A stretch of 64,000 bases of DNA. Origin: Membranipora membranacea. Lineage: Eukaryota; Bryozoa; Gymnolaemata; Cheilostomatida; Membraniporidae. Below the pieces are notes generated by a model, which was not told where the DNA came from, ran no database searches, and worked only from the letters and a program-made list of their open reading frames with translations. This document shows, piece by piece, positions 1 through 11,738 of the stretch. A program made the translations under genes and the position numbers. The number at the start of each line of letters is the position of its first letter. Within the stretch, counting starts at the first letter, position 1. The stretch is taken from positions 10,388,062 through 10,452,061 of the forward strand of contig OU612074.1 of assembly GCA_914767715.1 (NCBI GenBank), read 5' to 3'.

Positions 1-221
1 CGGATATTCTGTAGAGCTAGCTGCCAGACTCTATGTTCCTTCGGTCGTTCGGTAGTGTTTAAAATCTGATATATGACCATTCGTCATAAAATTATACCTT
101 CATGAAATTATACCTAACATTTATTGAAAGAGAGGCACTCTTTCCACCATCAATAATTCATGGCAAGTAGAGCATTGAGTTTTTTTACCATGCGAATCTG
201 ACATAACTTTATTATAAGTAC

Positions 222-255
222 CCGCTTCTCGGCCTATTGGCTAAGATCAAAGTGT
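222..255 (+). repeat. U2 snRNA 5'-end-like segment in intron 6 (copy 0)
   Basis: About 34 bases match the conserved 5' end of U2 snRNA (CGCTTCTCGGCC, then a four-base loop, then GGCTAAGATCA and GTGT). The match stops just before the GUAGUA branch-point-recognition element. No Sm site or 3' stem-loops follow, so this is a truncated retro-copy or the head of a snRNA-derived SINE, not a functional U2 gene. Confidence 0.6.
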
Positions 256-576
256 CACTGCCAATGGCCGATTAGTGCCAGTTCAGTTTTGGCAGCTCGC
301 TGCACACTTATGATTAGGAGGTCTTCTATGGCCTCACCTCTAGGATGCATTCTAGTTTTCTAGGATGTATCACATTCTCAGTATGCGGATTAGGGCACCT
401 TGCGTCCCTCTTTAGGGGCAGCCCAATCTTCTGTTTCTTTGCAAACAGCAAGTACCCGCTGACTATAACATGCATTTGATAGTCTTTAACTTAACTTTAA
501 TATAAAATATCCCGCTACATTGCTGCTACCTCTCAAGCATCAGGACTTCATTTTATAATCTTTGTTTTCATTTTAG

Positions 577-1671
577 AATGCAGGAATGTTCAGCTTGCTG
601 TTGAAATTTCACAGTCATCCCCGAAGCTCTTTGAACTTCCCGCATTAGCCAATCACCCTCCTCCAACCTCTATGAGATTACTCAACGCTGTCAAATTCCC
701 AGATGCTGTCCTATGCGTTACCAAACATCGCAATAAGATTTATGCTGGCACTGAAGATAGACTTATGATTGCACTTGATGCAGTAAATACCAGTCCACCC
801 TCTAAGTTTGTGAACATTGGCGGTAGTGTTTCAAGTATCCAAGTTCATAATGATGAGCTGTATGTGTTCTCAGATACCACATATAAGGTTTATGTGTATG
901 ACTTGGATGGAAAACTAAAGAGGTCTTGGTCCCATGACAGTAGATGTGTTGGTGTCATTAAGCTCCGAGTAGTAAATGAGAAGGTGGTTGTTCCGGATGG
1001 AGCTTCTAAATATCTATCAGTTTACACTCTTCAGGGTGAGCTTATAAAACTGATCAAAGTTCCTGGTATGTCAACATGGCATAAATCATTAGCTGTATGC
1101 GGTTCTGACTCTGTTATCATATCCGGCTCGGGTACGAACAGTGTACTCAGAGTAAATATAGACAGTGGAGAGGTGATGTGGACATCTAAACATGTAAACA
1201 GCCCACTAGGAGTTGTCTGCTACAAGGACAGATATGTACTCGTGTCTAACCCGAACGAAGAAACAAAGATATGGGTACTGGATGCGGGTACAGGTAATGT
1301 CATGTTCGACTATCTATACTATATGATTTTTGTTTCCGCTATAATGTCTGACATTTTACATTTCACAAAAGGAAGTTTAATAGAGCACTGCCGACCCATT
1401 TGTTTGTATCATGTTGATGCACTCCCCTTCCCCTCCCCCTCCCTAAATGTGTTGAAGTAAATTATAGTGACAGAAAACTCTAAAGAAGAAGTTTTCACAG
1501 TCTCAACTTCATTTCTCTATAATTTACTTTTTAGGGGAGAAGGTTGGTGAATTATGTGGAGAGACCGGAGTCAGTTGCTACCATTTTGACCTTCATGTTT
1601 TTGATGATACTCTGATTATCGCTAAATACGAACAGGGAGCAGTGCAGTGCTACCAGCTTATCTCAGGATGA
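577..1671 (+). CDS. TRIM-like E3 ligase, array copy 0, 5'-truncated by the window (exons 7-8 only)
   Basis: Two coding exons are visible: exon 7 at 577-1293 (acceptor ttttag, phase-1 donor gtaatg) and exon 8 at 1535-1671, ending in TGA. Together they encode the last ~284 residues of the family: a short linker (N-V-Q-L-A-V-E-I-S-Q), then an NHL-like beta-propeller with repeated units of the type x-V-Y-D-L-D-G-x-L, ending C-Y-Q-L-I-S-G. The RING, B-boxes and coiled coil should lie just left of the window, because bases 1-576 match intron 6 of the complete copies. Propeller loops differ from the other copies (for example D-S-R-C-V-G-V-I where copy 1 has N-S-S-S-A-G-V-N). The reading frame is intact. 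The function, probable ubiquitin ligase with the propeller as target-recognition domain, is inferred from TRIM family knowledge. Confidence 0.85.
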
Positions 1672-2957
1672 GTGTTTAAACAAGGATATGATATTTTGAA
1701 AATTGTTTGGCTGTAAATTAACATCTTTCATTGTATTGCTACTGAGCAAATCGCAACAGGCAGAACGTTATTATCAAATGAATTACTTATATGATCATGA
1801 GATTGATTGAAAATTAGATTTCTGTTCCTCAGACTAAGGATCTCATTATTACTAAAACGACATTCATATAGCCTCAATAACACTACAATTTATTACGATA
1901 AAGACTGAGGCTATTTTTGTTGCATCTCCTTCTCTCTAACTGCTTGCCATAGAGTTATAATAACTCTATGGTTGGAGTATTGATTTCCTATTTGATATAA
2001 ATGAATTCATTGTTATTATTTATTTATATTACAATGCCGAAGAAAAGAGAACACAACTTCATATTCGACATGTTCTTTCTCATATTATCAGAGAGGTCTC
2101 CTTGATATTATTCAATTTACTGTTAATCTTTAGCCTAGCCAATGGGTTGGCTCTGATTGGTGGTCTGATTGGCGGAAGAACCAATCAGAGCCAACACATT
2201 GGCTACTTTTTAGCTCTTTTAAGAGTAAAACTAACTTTTTTAAAATTTTTCTTTTCTCAAAACAGACAAAGTGACTCTTCTACACCATCCCACTTACTTA
2301 CTTTTTCTCAAAATATTTCATCATATTTTGATATATATTATATCACTGTGTTATAAGTTTTTGTTCTTTGATACGCCCCAGAGCCTTTAATTTAGGGCCT
2401 CAACAAAATAAAAATTCCATTGGAGGGCGCTCTGGCCCCTCACCCGTACCCTTCCTGCGTGCCATAGGCCTATAAATATACCCAACTAAATCAACTCTTT
2501 TTCCACAAAAATAGTTGGCGGTCCTACTATTATAGCCTTATTAGTTATCTTAGAGGCACAAATTGCTTGACTATTTCTTTTTGACCAGTTGAACTCCATC
2601 TAAATGGTTAACAAGGTATATCAGTCAACCTTGTTTGCCTTCTAATAAAAATCACACTAATTTGCATACTACTGATTATTAAGAGCTCAAAAAACCTTTG
2701 TTGTCTGCTTTTCATTCCTTTACTCTACGCCCTGCTTTCCATTCAAAGCAACAAAATTTCAGTTCCTGGTGGTTGCGGCCATCAACTAAATAAAGCTTGA
2801 TTTCTGAATTTTTAAATCTATTGCATTGTACTGGATGTCACATAACATCACAATAAAATAATATGAGTGATTAACAGAGATTGGCAAATAGAGCAGCAAC
2901 TTTATACTTACAAAAAAACCGAACTGATGATTCACATCAGCTCGTGTTTGTTTTCAG
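1672..2957. other. Spacer after TRIM copy 0
   Basis: No supported coding exon. It holds a near-perfect palindrome at 1947-1971 (CCATAGAGTTAT and its complement), a TAGCCTCA...TGAGGCTA hairpin around 1870-1915, the long hairpin annotated at 2136-2205, and a candidate AATAAA poly(A) signal near 2644. That signal is conserved in the other spacers and could serve the TRIM transcript with a ~1-kb 3' UTR. Confidence 0.6.
2136..2205. repeat. Long hairpin, 26-nt arms (spacer 0)
   Basis: Left arm 2136-2161 and right arm 2180-2205 are complementary with a single mismatch, separated by an 18-nt loop. The arms begin TAGCCAATG and end CTGATTGGT. The structure recurs in all spacers. Confidence 0.8.
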
Positions 2958-3163
2958 CAACAGTGGAAGACGACTATGGGGAGTATGAACCCCCTGTACA
3001 TACAACCTCTTATGAATCGCTTCATGAACCAGAGAACTTTTATGATCTCCTCGGAGATCAGTACTATGATACAAAATCTCATACCACAGAGTACAGTGTA
3101 TGCTCCGTGGCTGACATTGACAGACATTACTCAGATATCAATATTGTCACTACTCAAGTGTAA
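2958..3163 (+). CDS. Terminal-exon-like segment encoding a tyrosine-rich ITAM-type tail, copy A
   Basis: A pyrimidine tract plus ttttcag precedes an open frame that runs to TAA at 3161-3163. AATAAA overlaps the stop (3163-3168) and a GT-rich stretch follows, the layout of a true 3' terminal exon. A second AG six bases on (caacag) gives an alternative acceptor in the same frame. The phase is 1. The ~67-residue product has V-E-D-D-Y-G-E-Y-E, then Y-E-S-L and Y-D-L-L separated by six residues, then Y-Y-D-T-K, T-E-Y-S-V-C and H-Y-S-D-I. YxxL-x6-YxxL matches the ITAM consensus used by immunoreceptor and engulfment-receptor tails. No upstream exon with a transmembrane helix is visible. It may be an alternative last exon of the TRIM gene (exon 7 has a compatible phase-1 donor) or an exon captured from a receptor gene. 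Confidence 0.55.
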
Positions 3164-3367
3164 ATAAATCATAGCACAATGTGTTTGATTGCAAAGTAAA
3201 TTTTTTTGGGTCATCTTAACTGATTATAAATCAGTTTTTTTTATCTTCCCGACTGGAAACTATCAATGACACCAATTCCTTTTAAGTATATGAATGACAT
3301 GATCAATGAAGGGTATCTAGATTTTAAGTGTTTAAATGTCGGCCAAGCACACAAGCTAACAGTTTTG

Positions 3368-3411
3368 TATATATGATATATATATATATATATATATATG
3401 ATATAATATAT
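3368..3411. repeat. (TA)n microsatellite, spacer 0
   Basis: A run of alternating TA flanked by GATATA, forming an AT palindrome. The same site varies in length in each spacer (about 12,150-12,186; 23,300-23,356; 32,120-32,165). Confidence 0.85.
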
Positions 3412-3482
3412 TTTCCTAGACGATGAAAACTCATGTTGTATCCTGAATCTGTAGCTTGATAATAGGAGTGCCGATGGTTGGC

Positions 3483-4075
3483 TTGTTTCAGACTGGCATG
3501 GGATCACCCTGAGAGCAGACCAAGGAGTTTGGGACAAACTCTCTGATCAGACGTACACCCATTTTGATCCAGTTTGCCTGCATTCCAGTTGCACACCCTT
3601 CACCGATAAGCCGGAAGGGGAGAAACTTTGAGTGCAGGCTAACTGAACCTAAGAACTGTCCAGAAAGTGTGGGTCCTCCTGCACAAAAAACCCATCCAGA
3701 TGCCTATTTGCAAACCTTCGGATGTCTGCGTGGCATGTGGTGGTTGCCAGATAGGCATACGGTTGTCACGGGGACAACCGCTGGATGCCATGTAGGCATC
3801 CAGTTGCATAGAAGACATCTGGACACTAAATTGGTGAATTGGCAAATGGGTTTTTTAACAGAGGAGGATGAGTTGTGAACACTCATCATCAGGTCGACGA
3901 ACCCATCCTGATGTCCGAGTGCCAACTTGATACCTATTTGGCGTTCACTGGATTCCATAACGAACAGCCGCCGGATGGCCATCAACAGGTCACATATTTA
4001 GTACAACAGGTCCCACCCTCCCTTAACCAGGGTCTTGCCCTCCCTGCCCTGACTGTTCAACCTTTAACAATAATT
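3483..4075 (+). repeat. Dispersed repeat R1, spacer 0 copy
   Basis: About 590 bp rich in variants of GATGCCTATTTGGCAACC and TTGCCAGATAGGCAT, including a perfect 9-bp hairpin (CTGGATGCC ATGTA GGCATCCAG) near 3783-3805. It is present in all four spacers. A diverged copy in the opposite orientation lies outside the array at 41,815-42,110, so this is a dispersed element and not only part of the tandem unit. No transposase frame was seen. Confidence 0.65.
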
Positions 4076-5166
4076 TAAAAGTTGTCACCACTTTAAACAA
4101 AGGAACACAACTCCTTGATGTAATTCCATATTGACGCATGCGTGTTAGACTCAGGAGATCAAGACACTGAAAAGAAACTGAAACTAAAAAATTACCTTAG
4201 TTACCTAGGCCAGTCATTTTTTGGAAATAATCAGGGAAAACAATTGAATATATTCAACACCCATATACTTCAAAAATATTAGGAGTGACTCACTTTATTG
4301 ACAGTGTGTACTGGTAGAACAAGTTTGTTCCACAGGTCTGCTTGAAAACTTGATGATTTCAATGTTACTAGTGATTGAAAATTAACAAAAACCAAAGGGA
4401 GCCTGGCAAACACTTCAAGAGACTCTAGTTCTGAAGTAGTGAGATACTCACACACACAACCTGCAGTGATTGATATTTTGTTACACCAAGGCTTTCTGCT
4501 TTGACAATGACACCTTCATAATTACTGAATGTTATGCTAAGCTTTATTTACCCATAACAAAATAGAGTACAGTTATGCTATAGTATGTTGGATAGGCCCT
4601 GGGGGCCGATGTCTGGGAGACATGTCCCAAGACACCTATGAGAGTTGTAGAACAAAGGAGTACAATGGCAGGCATAGTTTGCCTGTCTGAATGCATGCTG
4701 GGTGTGTGTGATCGATGGCTGGGGAGCCTGAATGCTAGCCTCAGTTCTCCAATTTTGCTACACTCATTTGTGGGTATAGACAATCCACCCGCTGCTACAA
4801 TATGTAGGAACCACTGGTAAAGGGTATTTTACAACTGTACTTTATTTTGTAATGCCCCTCTAGCTAGTACATTGGCACAGTTGTTTAGATCGTCAATTTT
4901 TGAAAGAGGTGGTTTGCATACATGGACATAGCTCTGGGGACTAGCGCGTTCTAGGTTGTTGCTGGCTTAGCCTGACAAACCCTGAATGGCGTTCTGAAAC
5001 ATTAGAACAATTTATGCTGCTTTGAATGCAAATGTCTTGTAACAATGCGCCGCGATACCCGACTTTTGCAATATCCAAACTTCTAATACTCCCTGATTGA
5101 AATTTTAGGGTTGTAACAGAAGCACATTCTAAGTGAGATTGCATATGAAACAGGCAAAAATATAGG
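4076..5166. other. TRIM copy 1 upstream region
   Basis: No supported coding frame. The segment at about 4570-4930 is shared with the copy 4 upstream region (33,340-33,700) but missing upstream of copies 2 and 3. The end (about 5130-5166) probably holds a short non-coding first exon, because a strong donor (gtgagtat, 5167) is followed by an acceptor (ttttttag, ending 5278) ten bases before the ATG. No TATA box or CpG island is obvious. Confidence 0.4.
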
Positions 5167-5288
5167 GTGAGTATACCATAACAGAGTATCAACATTAGAG
5201 TTTGTGGGTCTGATCCAAGAGTGTGACTGTTGGATCCTGGAAACTTGGTTAATCAACACTGAAATCTGCATTTTTTAGTTCTGTAAAG

Positions 5289-8200
5289 ATGGCAGCATCA
5301 GATTCAAGAGAAGAAGTGTTTCTCGAATGTGGATTGTGCTTCGAGAATGACGAGCTGAAGAGGCTACCATGTAAACCTGAGCACATATATTGTGTTACAT
5401 GCCTGACTAAAGACTCTGAAGTTACCAAGATCCTCAAATGTCCATTATGCAGGTAATCTTTCTTTCATCTAATTTTGTGCTGCATTATGGTATACCAGAA
5501 ATTATGACACAATACAAACCCCTACAGTGAAAGGCTCAAACATGGTGCTTATAATTATAAGTTGTAAATCTTTCTTTCAGCGATGACATGATGCATTATG
5601 GTATACTAGAAATGATATATATATATGTATATATACTTATTATGAGCCCCAACATAAGAAACTTGAACTTGGTGGCTTCAATCAACAAGGTAGCCACATA
5701 CGATTAAAATGTGGTACAATTTTGTTAATCTGCATAATGCAAAAATACTACACATTGCAACAAACATTAGCCATTTATGATCGTATATGCTGGCCACCGA
5801 CTATGATTTCATGTGAATTTTATTTCAGATCTGTGTTTGATGAATGTATAGATGACATCCCATCGACAGGTGCTCCATTAGACAAGTTTCTGTGTTGTGA
5901 TGTTTGTATGAGGAAAGATGATAAGAGAAGATTGGCTCAGATTTACTGTGTTATCTGTCAAAAAAAGTTTTGTACTCCTCATGAAAAGGTAAAATCAATC
6001 AACTGCCTTTGAGCCATGAATGAGCTGAATGAATGAATAAATGAATTGTGTTGGGTGAATCAATAAAATGGTCACGTCACCGCAGACCAGTGTTTAGTGT
6101 AAGACTCATTCATAGTCAACAAGTCTTATCTTAAATATTGAATCACATCCTGGTCGTCCTACTCCTGCAAACTTTTCTCTATGTTGTACATGACATATAA
6201 TATGAGCACTGACCGATATACCGACAGCTACCGAGCAATATTATACTACTAGTTTTTCTCTATTGAAGAGTCACAATGACGCACTTGATGATCACAGACG
6301 TATCAGAATGAATGAGTATAAGAGAGAGTATAGAAAGATGGAGACGCGATTCTGTGATAAGCATCCTAATATGGTTTACTCGCTAGCTTGCGAAATCTGC
6401 TGTGAAGTCTTTTGTGCCGGCTGCGTGAACCAATTGAATCCCTGCACTGATGGTTGGTAGTTATGGTTACTAAACACATGAATAAGTTCCACCATATATG
6501 CACATAAAGTAACGCAGGTCACCTGAAATTGTCCCCCTGCTCATCTATGAGGTATTCATTCCTGTACTGTACAAACCCAACGAATACCACTTCACAATTC
6601 TTTAAATTAAAGATTTTTCCACATAAATTAAACATAAATTGTCGGGGGACATTGTAAGATAGGTAACTTCATACATCAACCTTTACAGTTCTCTAAAGTA
6701 GATAGAGCTGGAAGCTTATTAGGCTGACACAGCACTAGGGATAAATACCTCAAAGATGAGGATGTGAAACAATTTCTAAGTCAATACATAACTTTTTCCA
6801 AGCAGTGCTATGAACTTTTTCAGTGTATAGATTTTGCATAACTACTGCATATCTAGCTGCAAGACTATGTAATGCTTTGATCCTTTGGCAGTCTTCAAAG
6901 CAGAGGTAAAATTATATCTTACAGGTGATAACCACAGACTGACATCAATATTGAACATTGTGGAAGAACTCACAAACAAGGCCAATGAGAAGAAAGTTTG
7001 GATATTCGATAAGGAGGAGCACCTGTTAGGAATGTCTAAACAGCTGACAGCTGTCATATCCGACTGGGACACAGAAACTCAACAGATGATAGAGATACTA
7101 CATGACGCCAGAGATAACCAGGTCTGTAGTCCGATATAGTAACCAGTATTTCGAGATGTTCTCTCTCAGTCACTGTGTTTCCATGATGTTTTCGAGCTGG
7201 AACTAAGTTGTCACCTCTTAGCACGACCAAGAAAACTGCATCTGTCTCTATGGGCTGATGTCGAACTGAAACTTCAAAAACTTCTGCCGGCAATTGAACC
7301 TGGGACCCCTGATCTGCAACCTTTGATAATAACGGCACAGCCATGCTTGTGGGCTTGCTGCAGTTTGGTCTACTCAGCGTCATCTCAATCTTTGAGCTCA
7401 GTGCGAACTGAGAGGCATTTCCCTGGATCAAACAGCCTTGAAAGTTTCTCAGCTCGACCTCATAGAAATATAGTGAATGCCAGGCTATGTTGGTTGGTTG
7501 GTTGAAAGTGAAATCATCAGGTGCATTTTGTAAACGTATTATCATATCTAATATCAAGGAGTATTACTCCCTCATAATATTGGAACTTTCACTGTTGACT
7601 GCCACGCTTATAAGCCAATAAGATACAATTGTTGATTAGGAAGCATAGAAATAGAGCCGATAGCAACCTAGACCGCTCTTGGGAGTCGTCCCACTTTTTG
7701 CCAATCGCCTGTATATAAAAAATCAGTGGTAGGGTTTCTTTCAAGAATGAAATTAATGGACTAGCTGAAAAACTAACCCGCTGTCCTTACTACTATCTGG
7801 TTGTAACAGGAATTTTTTTCTGGACATTGAAATTCATCAAGATAACAGGCTATCCCTACCACTGATTGTTGTTAACCAGTAATAACAAAAACCGCAAATA
7901 CTGGTTAGGCATCTATGTATCGATGTCTATGTTAGGAAGCCTCAAGTGCATTTACCATCGTATAAAACTTCATGACTGAGCATTTATGATAGCCTCATGA
8001 TGTCAACACATTCAAGCTAAATGTTTATGGTAGGGTCATGATGTCAATACATTTTTACTTTAGGTAGCAGAACTGATGCACAAATATGCCGAGTTGAAAG
8101 AGAAACTGATAGAACTCAGAAATCTATCCAGAATTGAGGTAACAAGTTTTCTGGATGATGAGATTGGGAGTCTACTGGATAAACTTAGCAGGCAGGTGGC

Positions 8201-10543
8201 CAGAATAGATAAAAGACTTTTCACATATAATGAGGTAAGTATCAGATTGAATAGCTATTAATTTTGTGGTATGCTACCTGAGTGATCAGATTTGGAGACA
8301 ATTCAAGTACAAAAAGAATTCATGGGTGTGAGGCTGTGAGTTTGGCTCGAATATTCTTGCTCATTCTAAATGAAGGTTCTCCCTGATTCCTCGGTAAAGG
8401 GGCTCAGACCGTAGGTAGAAGATTCCAGTTGGCTCTTGGGTCAGAATCTGCTTCCACTCAGTCTCTTTACAGTTTTGTCGCCTATATAAGAACGTTTTAT
8501 ATTTTCTAATAGGTTGACGTGGCAAGTGGATACAAGGAGACAGAGAAACTTATAGATGAACTGATGTATATGAAGGTCCCTCAATACAAACCTTCATCTA
8601 ATCATGTCCAACTCTCTGATAAAGGTTTGATCATTTCTTAACTTAGACATTTCTTAACTTAGATACATTTGCTTATAGACTACGCAAAGACTAAAGCAGT
8701 ATATAGACTGGCAGCAAGTTCTCCAGTAGTTATGTCATTACTACTGCAAATAATTTATTTGGAAAAAATAAGTAATGAAAAATGAATTCTTTTGGCTTGT
8801 AGTGTACATTGAAGGGTAGACAATTTCACATACTATTTACCCGAAAGTGCTATGAAATTTGTTTAGTGTCAACATATTGCGGATATTCTGTAGAACTAGC
8901 TGCCAGACTATATGTTCCTTTGGTCGTTCTGTAGTGTTTAAAAGCTGATATATGACCATTCGTCATAAAATTATACCTAACATTTATTGAAAGAGAGGCA
9001 CTCTTTCCACCATCAATAATTTATGGCAAGTAGGGCATTGAATTTTTTTACTATGTAAATCTGACATAACTTTATTATAAGTACCCGCTTATCGGCCTAT
9101 AGGCTTAGATCAAAGTGTCACTGCCAATGGCCGATTAGTGCCAGTTCAGTTTTGGCAGCTCGCTGCACACTTATGATTAGGAGGTCCATGGCCTCACCTC
9201 TAGGATGCATTCTAGTTTTCTAGGATGTATCACATTCTCAGTATGAGGATTTAGGGCACCTTGCGTCCCTCTTTAGGGGCAGCCCAATCTTCTGTTTCTT
9301 AGCAAACAGCAAGTACCCGCTGACTATAACATGCATTTGATAGTCTTTAACTTAACTTAAATATAAAATATCCCGCTACATTGCTGCTACCTCTCAAGCA
9401 TCAGGACTTCATTTTATAATCTTTGTTTTCATTTTAGAATGCAGGAATGTTCAGCTTTCTGTTGAAATTTCACAGTCATCCCAGAAGCTCTTTGAACTTC
9501 CCGCATTAGCCAATCACCCTCCTCCAACCTCTATGAGAATACTCAACACTGTCAAATTCCCAGATTATGTCCGATGCGTTACCAAACATCGCAATAAGAT
9601 TTATGCTGGCACTGGAGATAGAATTATATTTGCACTTGATGCAGTAAATACCAGTCCACCCTCTGAGTTTGTGAACATTGGCGCTAGGGTTTCAAGTATC
9701 CAAGTTCATAATGATGAGCTGTATGTGTTCTCAGATACCACATGTAAGGTTTATGTATATGACTTGGATGGAAAACTAAAGAGGTCTTGGTCCCATAACA
9801 GTAGCAGTGCTGGTGTCAATAAGCTCCGAGTAGTAAATGAGAAGGTAGTTGTTCCAGATGGAGCCTCTAAATCTCTATCACTTTACACTCTTCAGGGTGA
9901 GCTTATAAAACAGATCAAGATTCCTGGTATGTCAACATGGCCTAAACCATTAGCTGTATGCGGTTCTGACTCTGTTATCTTAGCTGACTGGGGTGTGAAC
10001 AGTGTACTCAGAGTAAACATAGACAGTGGAGAGGTGAAGTGGACATCTAATCATGTAAACCAGCCACAAGGAGTTGTCTGCTACAAGGACAGATATGTAC
10101 TCGTGTCTAACTGGAACGAAGAAACAAAGATATGGATACTGGATGCGGGTACAGGTAATATCATGTTCATCTATCTATCTATACTATATGATTTTTGTTT
10201 CCGCTATAATGTCTGACATTTTACATTTCACAAAAGGAAGTTTAATAGAGCACTGCCAACCCATTTGTTTGATATTTTGTTTGTATCATGTTCATGCACT
10301 CCCCTCCCCCCTCCCTAAATGTGTTGAAGTAAATTATAGTGACAGAAAACTCTAAAGAAGAAGTTTTCACAGTCTCAACTTCATTTCTCTATAATTAACA
10401 TTTTAGGGGAGATGGTTGGTGAATTATGTGGAGAGACCGGAGTCAGTTGCTACCATTTTGACCTTCATGTTTTTGATGATACTTTGATTATCGCTAAATT
10501 TGATCAGAGAGCAGTGCAGTGCTACCAGCTTATCTCAGGATGA
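5289..10543 (+). CDS. TRIM-like RING/B-box/coiled-coil/propeller protein, copy 1 (613 aa)
   Basis: Eight coding exons: 5289-5452, 5829-5988, 6269-6452, 6925-7121, 8064-8234, 8513-8624, 9438-10154, 10407-10543. The phases join perfectly (1842 nt). Residues 14-54 form a C3HC4 RING (C14-C17, C28, H32, C35-C38, C51-P-L-C54). About 77-117 is B-box 1 (C78-C81, C95-C98, C103, H106, H110/H117). About 137-173 is B-box 2 (C137, H140, C149-C152, C157-C160, H173). About 175-310 is helical and charged, a coiled coil. About 345-613 is an NHL-like propeller. TRIM proteins with this layout are E3 ubiquitin ligases that dimerise through the coiled coil and bind targets through the C-terminal domain. The substrate is unknown. 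The ATG follows a probable 112-bp 5'-UTR intron (5167-5278). The exon 3 donor is the unusual GTTGGT. Intron 3 lacks ~165 bp present in copies 2-4. Confidence 0.9.
6521..6895. mobile_element. MITE family A, intron 3 of copy 1 (left end deleted)
   Basis: The right end (GCATAACTACTGC...GGCAGTCTT) is present and ends at 6895, but the left inverted end seen in copies 2-4 is missing, by a deletion between cacctga and aaattgtcccc relative to those copies. The element ends 29 bp before exon 4. Confidence 0.5.
7195..7420 (-). repeat. Possible tRNA-derived SINE remnant in intron 4
   Basis: On the minus strand a box-B-like motif (GGTTCAATTGCC, 7289-7300) lies downstream of a weak box-A-like stretch near 7340. 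The segment occurs in intron 4 of all complete copies and also creates a long antisense open frame there. The similarity is weak and no poly(A) tail or target-site duplication was identified. Confidence 0.3.
7721..7867. mobile_element. Short TIR element in intron 4 (copy 1)
   Basis: 14-bp perfect inverted termini AATCAGTGGTAGGG / CCCTACCACTGATT enclose ~120 bp. It recurs at 18,764-18,910, 27,534-27,681 and 36,510-36,655. Immediately downstream is a separate 9-bp hairpin, TAACCAGTA / TACTGGTTA. MITE-like; superfamily not assignable. Confidence 0.55.
8677..9350. mobile_element. MITE family A-related inverted segments in intron 6 (copy 1)
   Basis: The segment at about 8686-8744 (agcagtatatagactggcag...) is the reverse complement of about 8878-8940 (...ctgccagactatatgttcc). 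The same sequence forms the ends of the intron 3 element, so one element family sits in two introns of the same gene. The outer limits are uncertain. The U2-like segment lies inside this region. Confidence 0.5.
9085..9118 (+). repeat. U2 snRNA 5'-end-like segment in intron 6 (copy 1)
   Basis: Same segment as at 222-255 with two or three substitutions (CTTATCGGCC, TATAGGCTTAGATCA) that weaken the match to U2, consistent with decay of a non-functional copy. Confidence 0.55.
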
Positions 10544-10946
10544 GTGTTTTAACAAGGATATGATTTTTTGAAAATTGTTTGGCTGTAAATTAACATCTTT
10601 CATTGTATTGCTACTGAGCAAATCGCAACAGGCAGAACATTATTATCAAATGAATTGTTTATACGATCATGAGATTGATAATTAGATTTCTGTTCCTCAG
10701 ACTAAGGATCTCATCATTACTAAAACGACATTCATATAGCCTCAATAACACTACAATTTACTACGATAAAGACTGAGGCTATTTTTTTCATCTCCTTCTC
10801 TCTAGCTGCTTACCATAGAGTTATTATAATAACTCTATATTACAATGCCGAAGAAAAGAGAACACAACTTCATATTCGATACGTTCTTTCTCATATTATC
10901 AGAGAGGTCTCCTTGATATTATTCAATTTACTGTTACTCTTTAGCC

Positions 10947-11011
10947 TAGCCAATGTGTTGGCTCTGATTGGTGGTGGGCAGAAGAACCAATCAGAGCCAA
11001 CACATTGGCTA
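10947..11011. repeat. Perfect 26-bp hairpin (spacer 1)
   Basis: Left arm 10,947-10,972 and right arm 10,986-11,011 are exact reverse complements with a 13-nt loop (ggtgggcagaaga). This is the only spacer copy with perfect arms. Confidence 0.9.
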
Positions 11012-11738
11012 CTTTTTAGCTCTTTTAAGAGTAAAACTAACTTTTTTGAAATTTTCCTTTTCTCTCCTACTTTTCTCAAAACAGACAAAGTGATTCTTCT
11101 ACACCATCCCACTTACTTACTATTTCTCAAAATATTTCATCATATTTTGATATATATTATATCACTGTGTTATAAGTTTTTGTTCTTCGGTACGCCCCAG
11201 AACCTTTAATTTAGGGCCTCAACGGAAAAAAATTGCATGGGAGGGCGCTCTGGCCCCTCACCCGTACCCTTCCTGCGTGCCATAGGCCTATAAATATACC
11301 CAACTAAATCAACTCTTTTTCCACTAAAATAGTTGGCGGTCCAGCTATTATAGCCTTATTAGTTATCTCAAAGGCACAAATTGCTTGACTAGTACTTTTT
11401 GACCAGTTGAACTCCATCTAAATGGTTAACAAGGTATATCAGTCAACCTTGTTTGCCTTCTAATAAAAATCACACGAATTTGCATACTACTGGTTATTAA
11501 GAGCTCAAAAAACCTTTGTTGTCTGTTTTTAATTCCTTTACTCTACGCCCTGCTTTCCATTCAAAGCAACAAAATTTCAGTTCCTGGTGGTTGCGATCTA
11601 TTGCATTGTACTGGATGCCACATAAACATCACAATAAAATAATATGAGTGATTAACAGAGATTGGCAAATAGAGCAGTAACTTTATACTAACAAAAAAAC
11701 TGAACTGATGATTCACATCAGCTCGTGTTTGTTTCCAG

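Noticed and set aside
222-410. Functional U2 snRNA gene
   Set aside because: Only the first ~34 bases match. The branch-recognition sequence, Sm site and 3' stem-loops are absent.
3564-4078. Several open frames on both strands in repeat R1
   Set aside because: They arise from the palindromic repeat motifs and do not keep length or frame between the copies.
7054-7557. Minus-strand open frame of 167 codons in TRIM intron 4, with counterparts in copies 2-4
   Set aside because: It overlaps coding exon 4 antisense, its length varies through frameshifts between copies, and it runs through a SINE-like segment. Its conservation follows from the tandem duplication.
10913-11209. Hydrophobic open frame resembling a signal peptide in each spacer
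   Set aside because: It has no ATG (it begins at TTG) and spans the two arms of the long hairpin. Frames differ between spacers.
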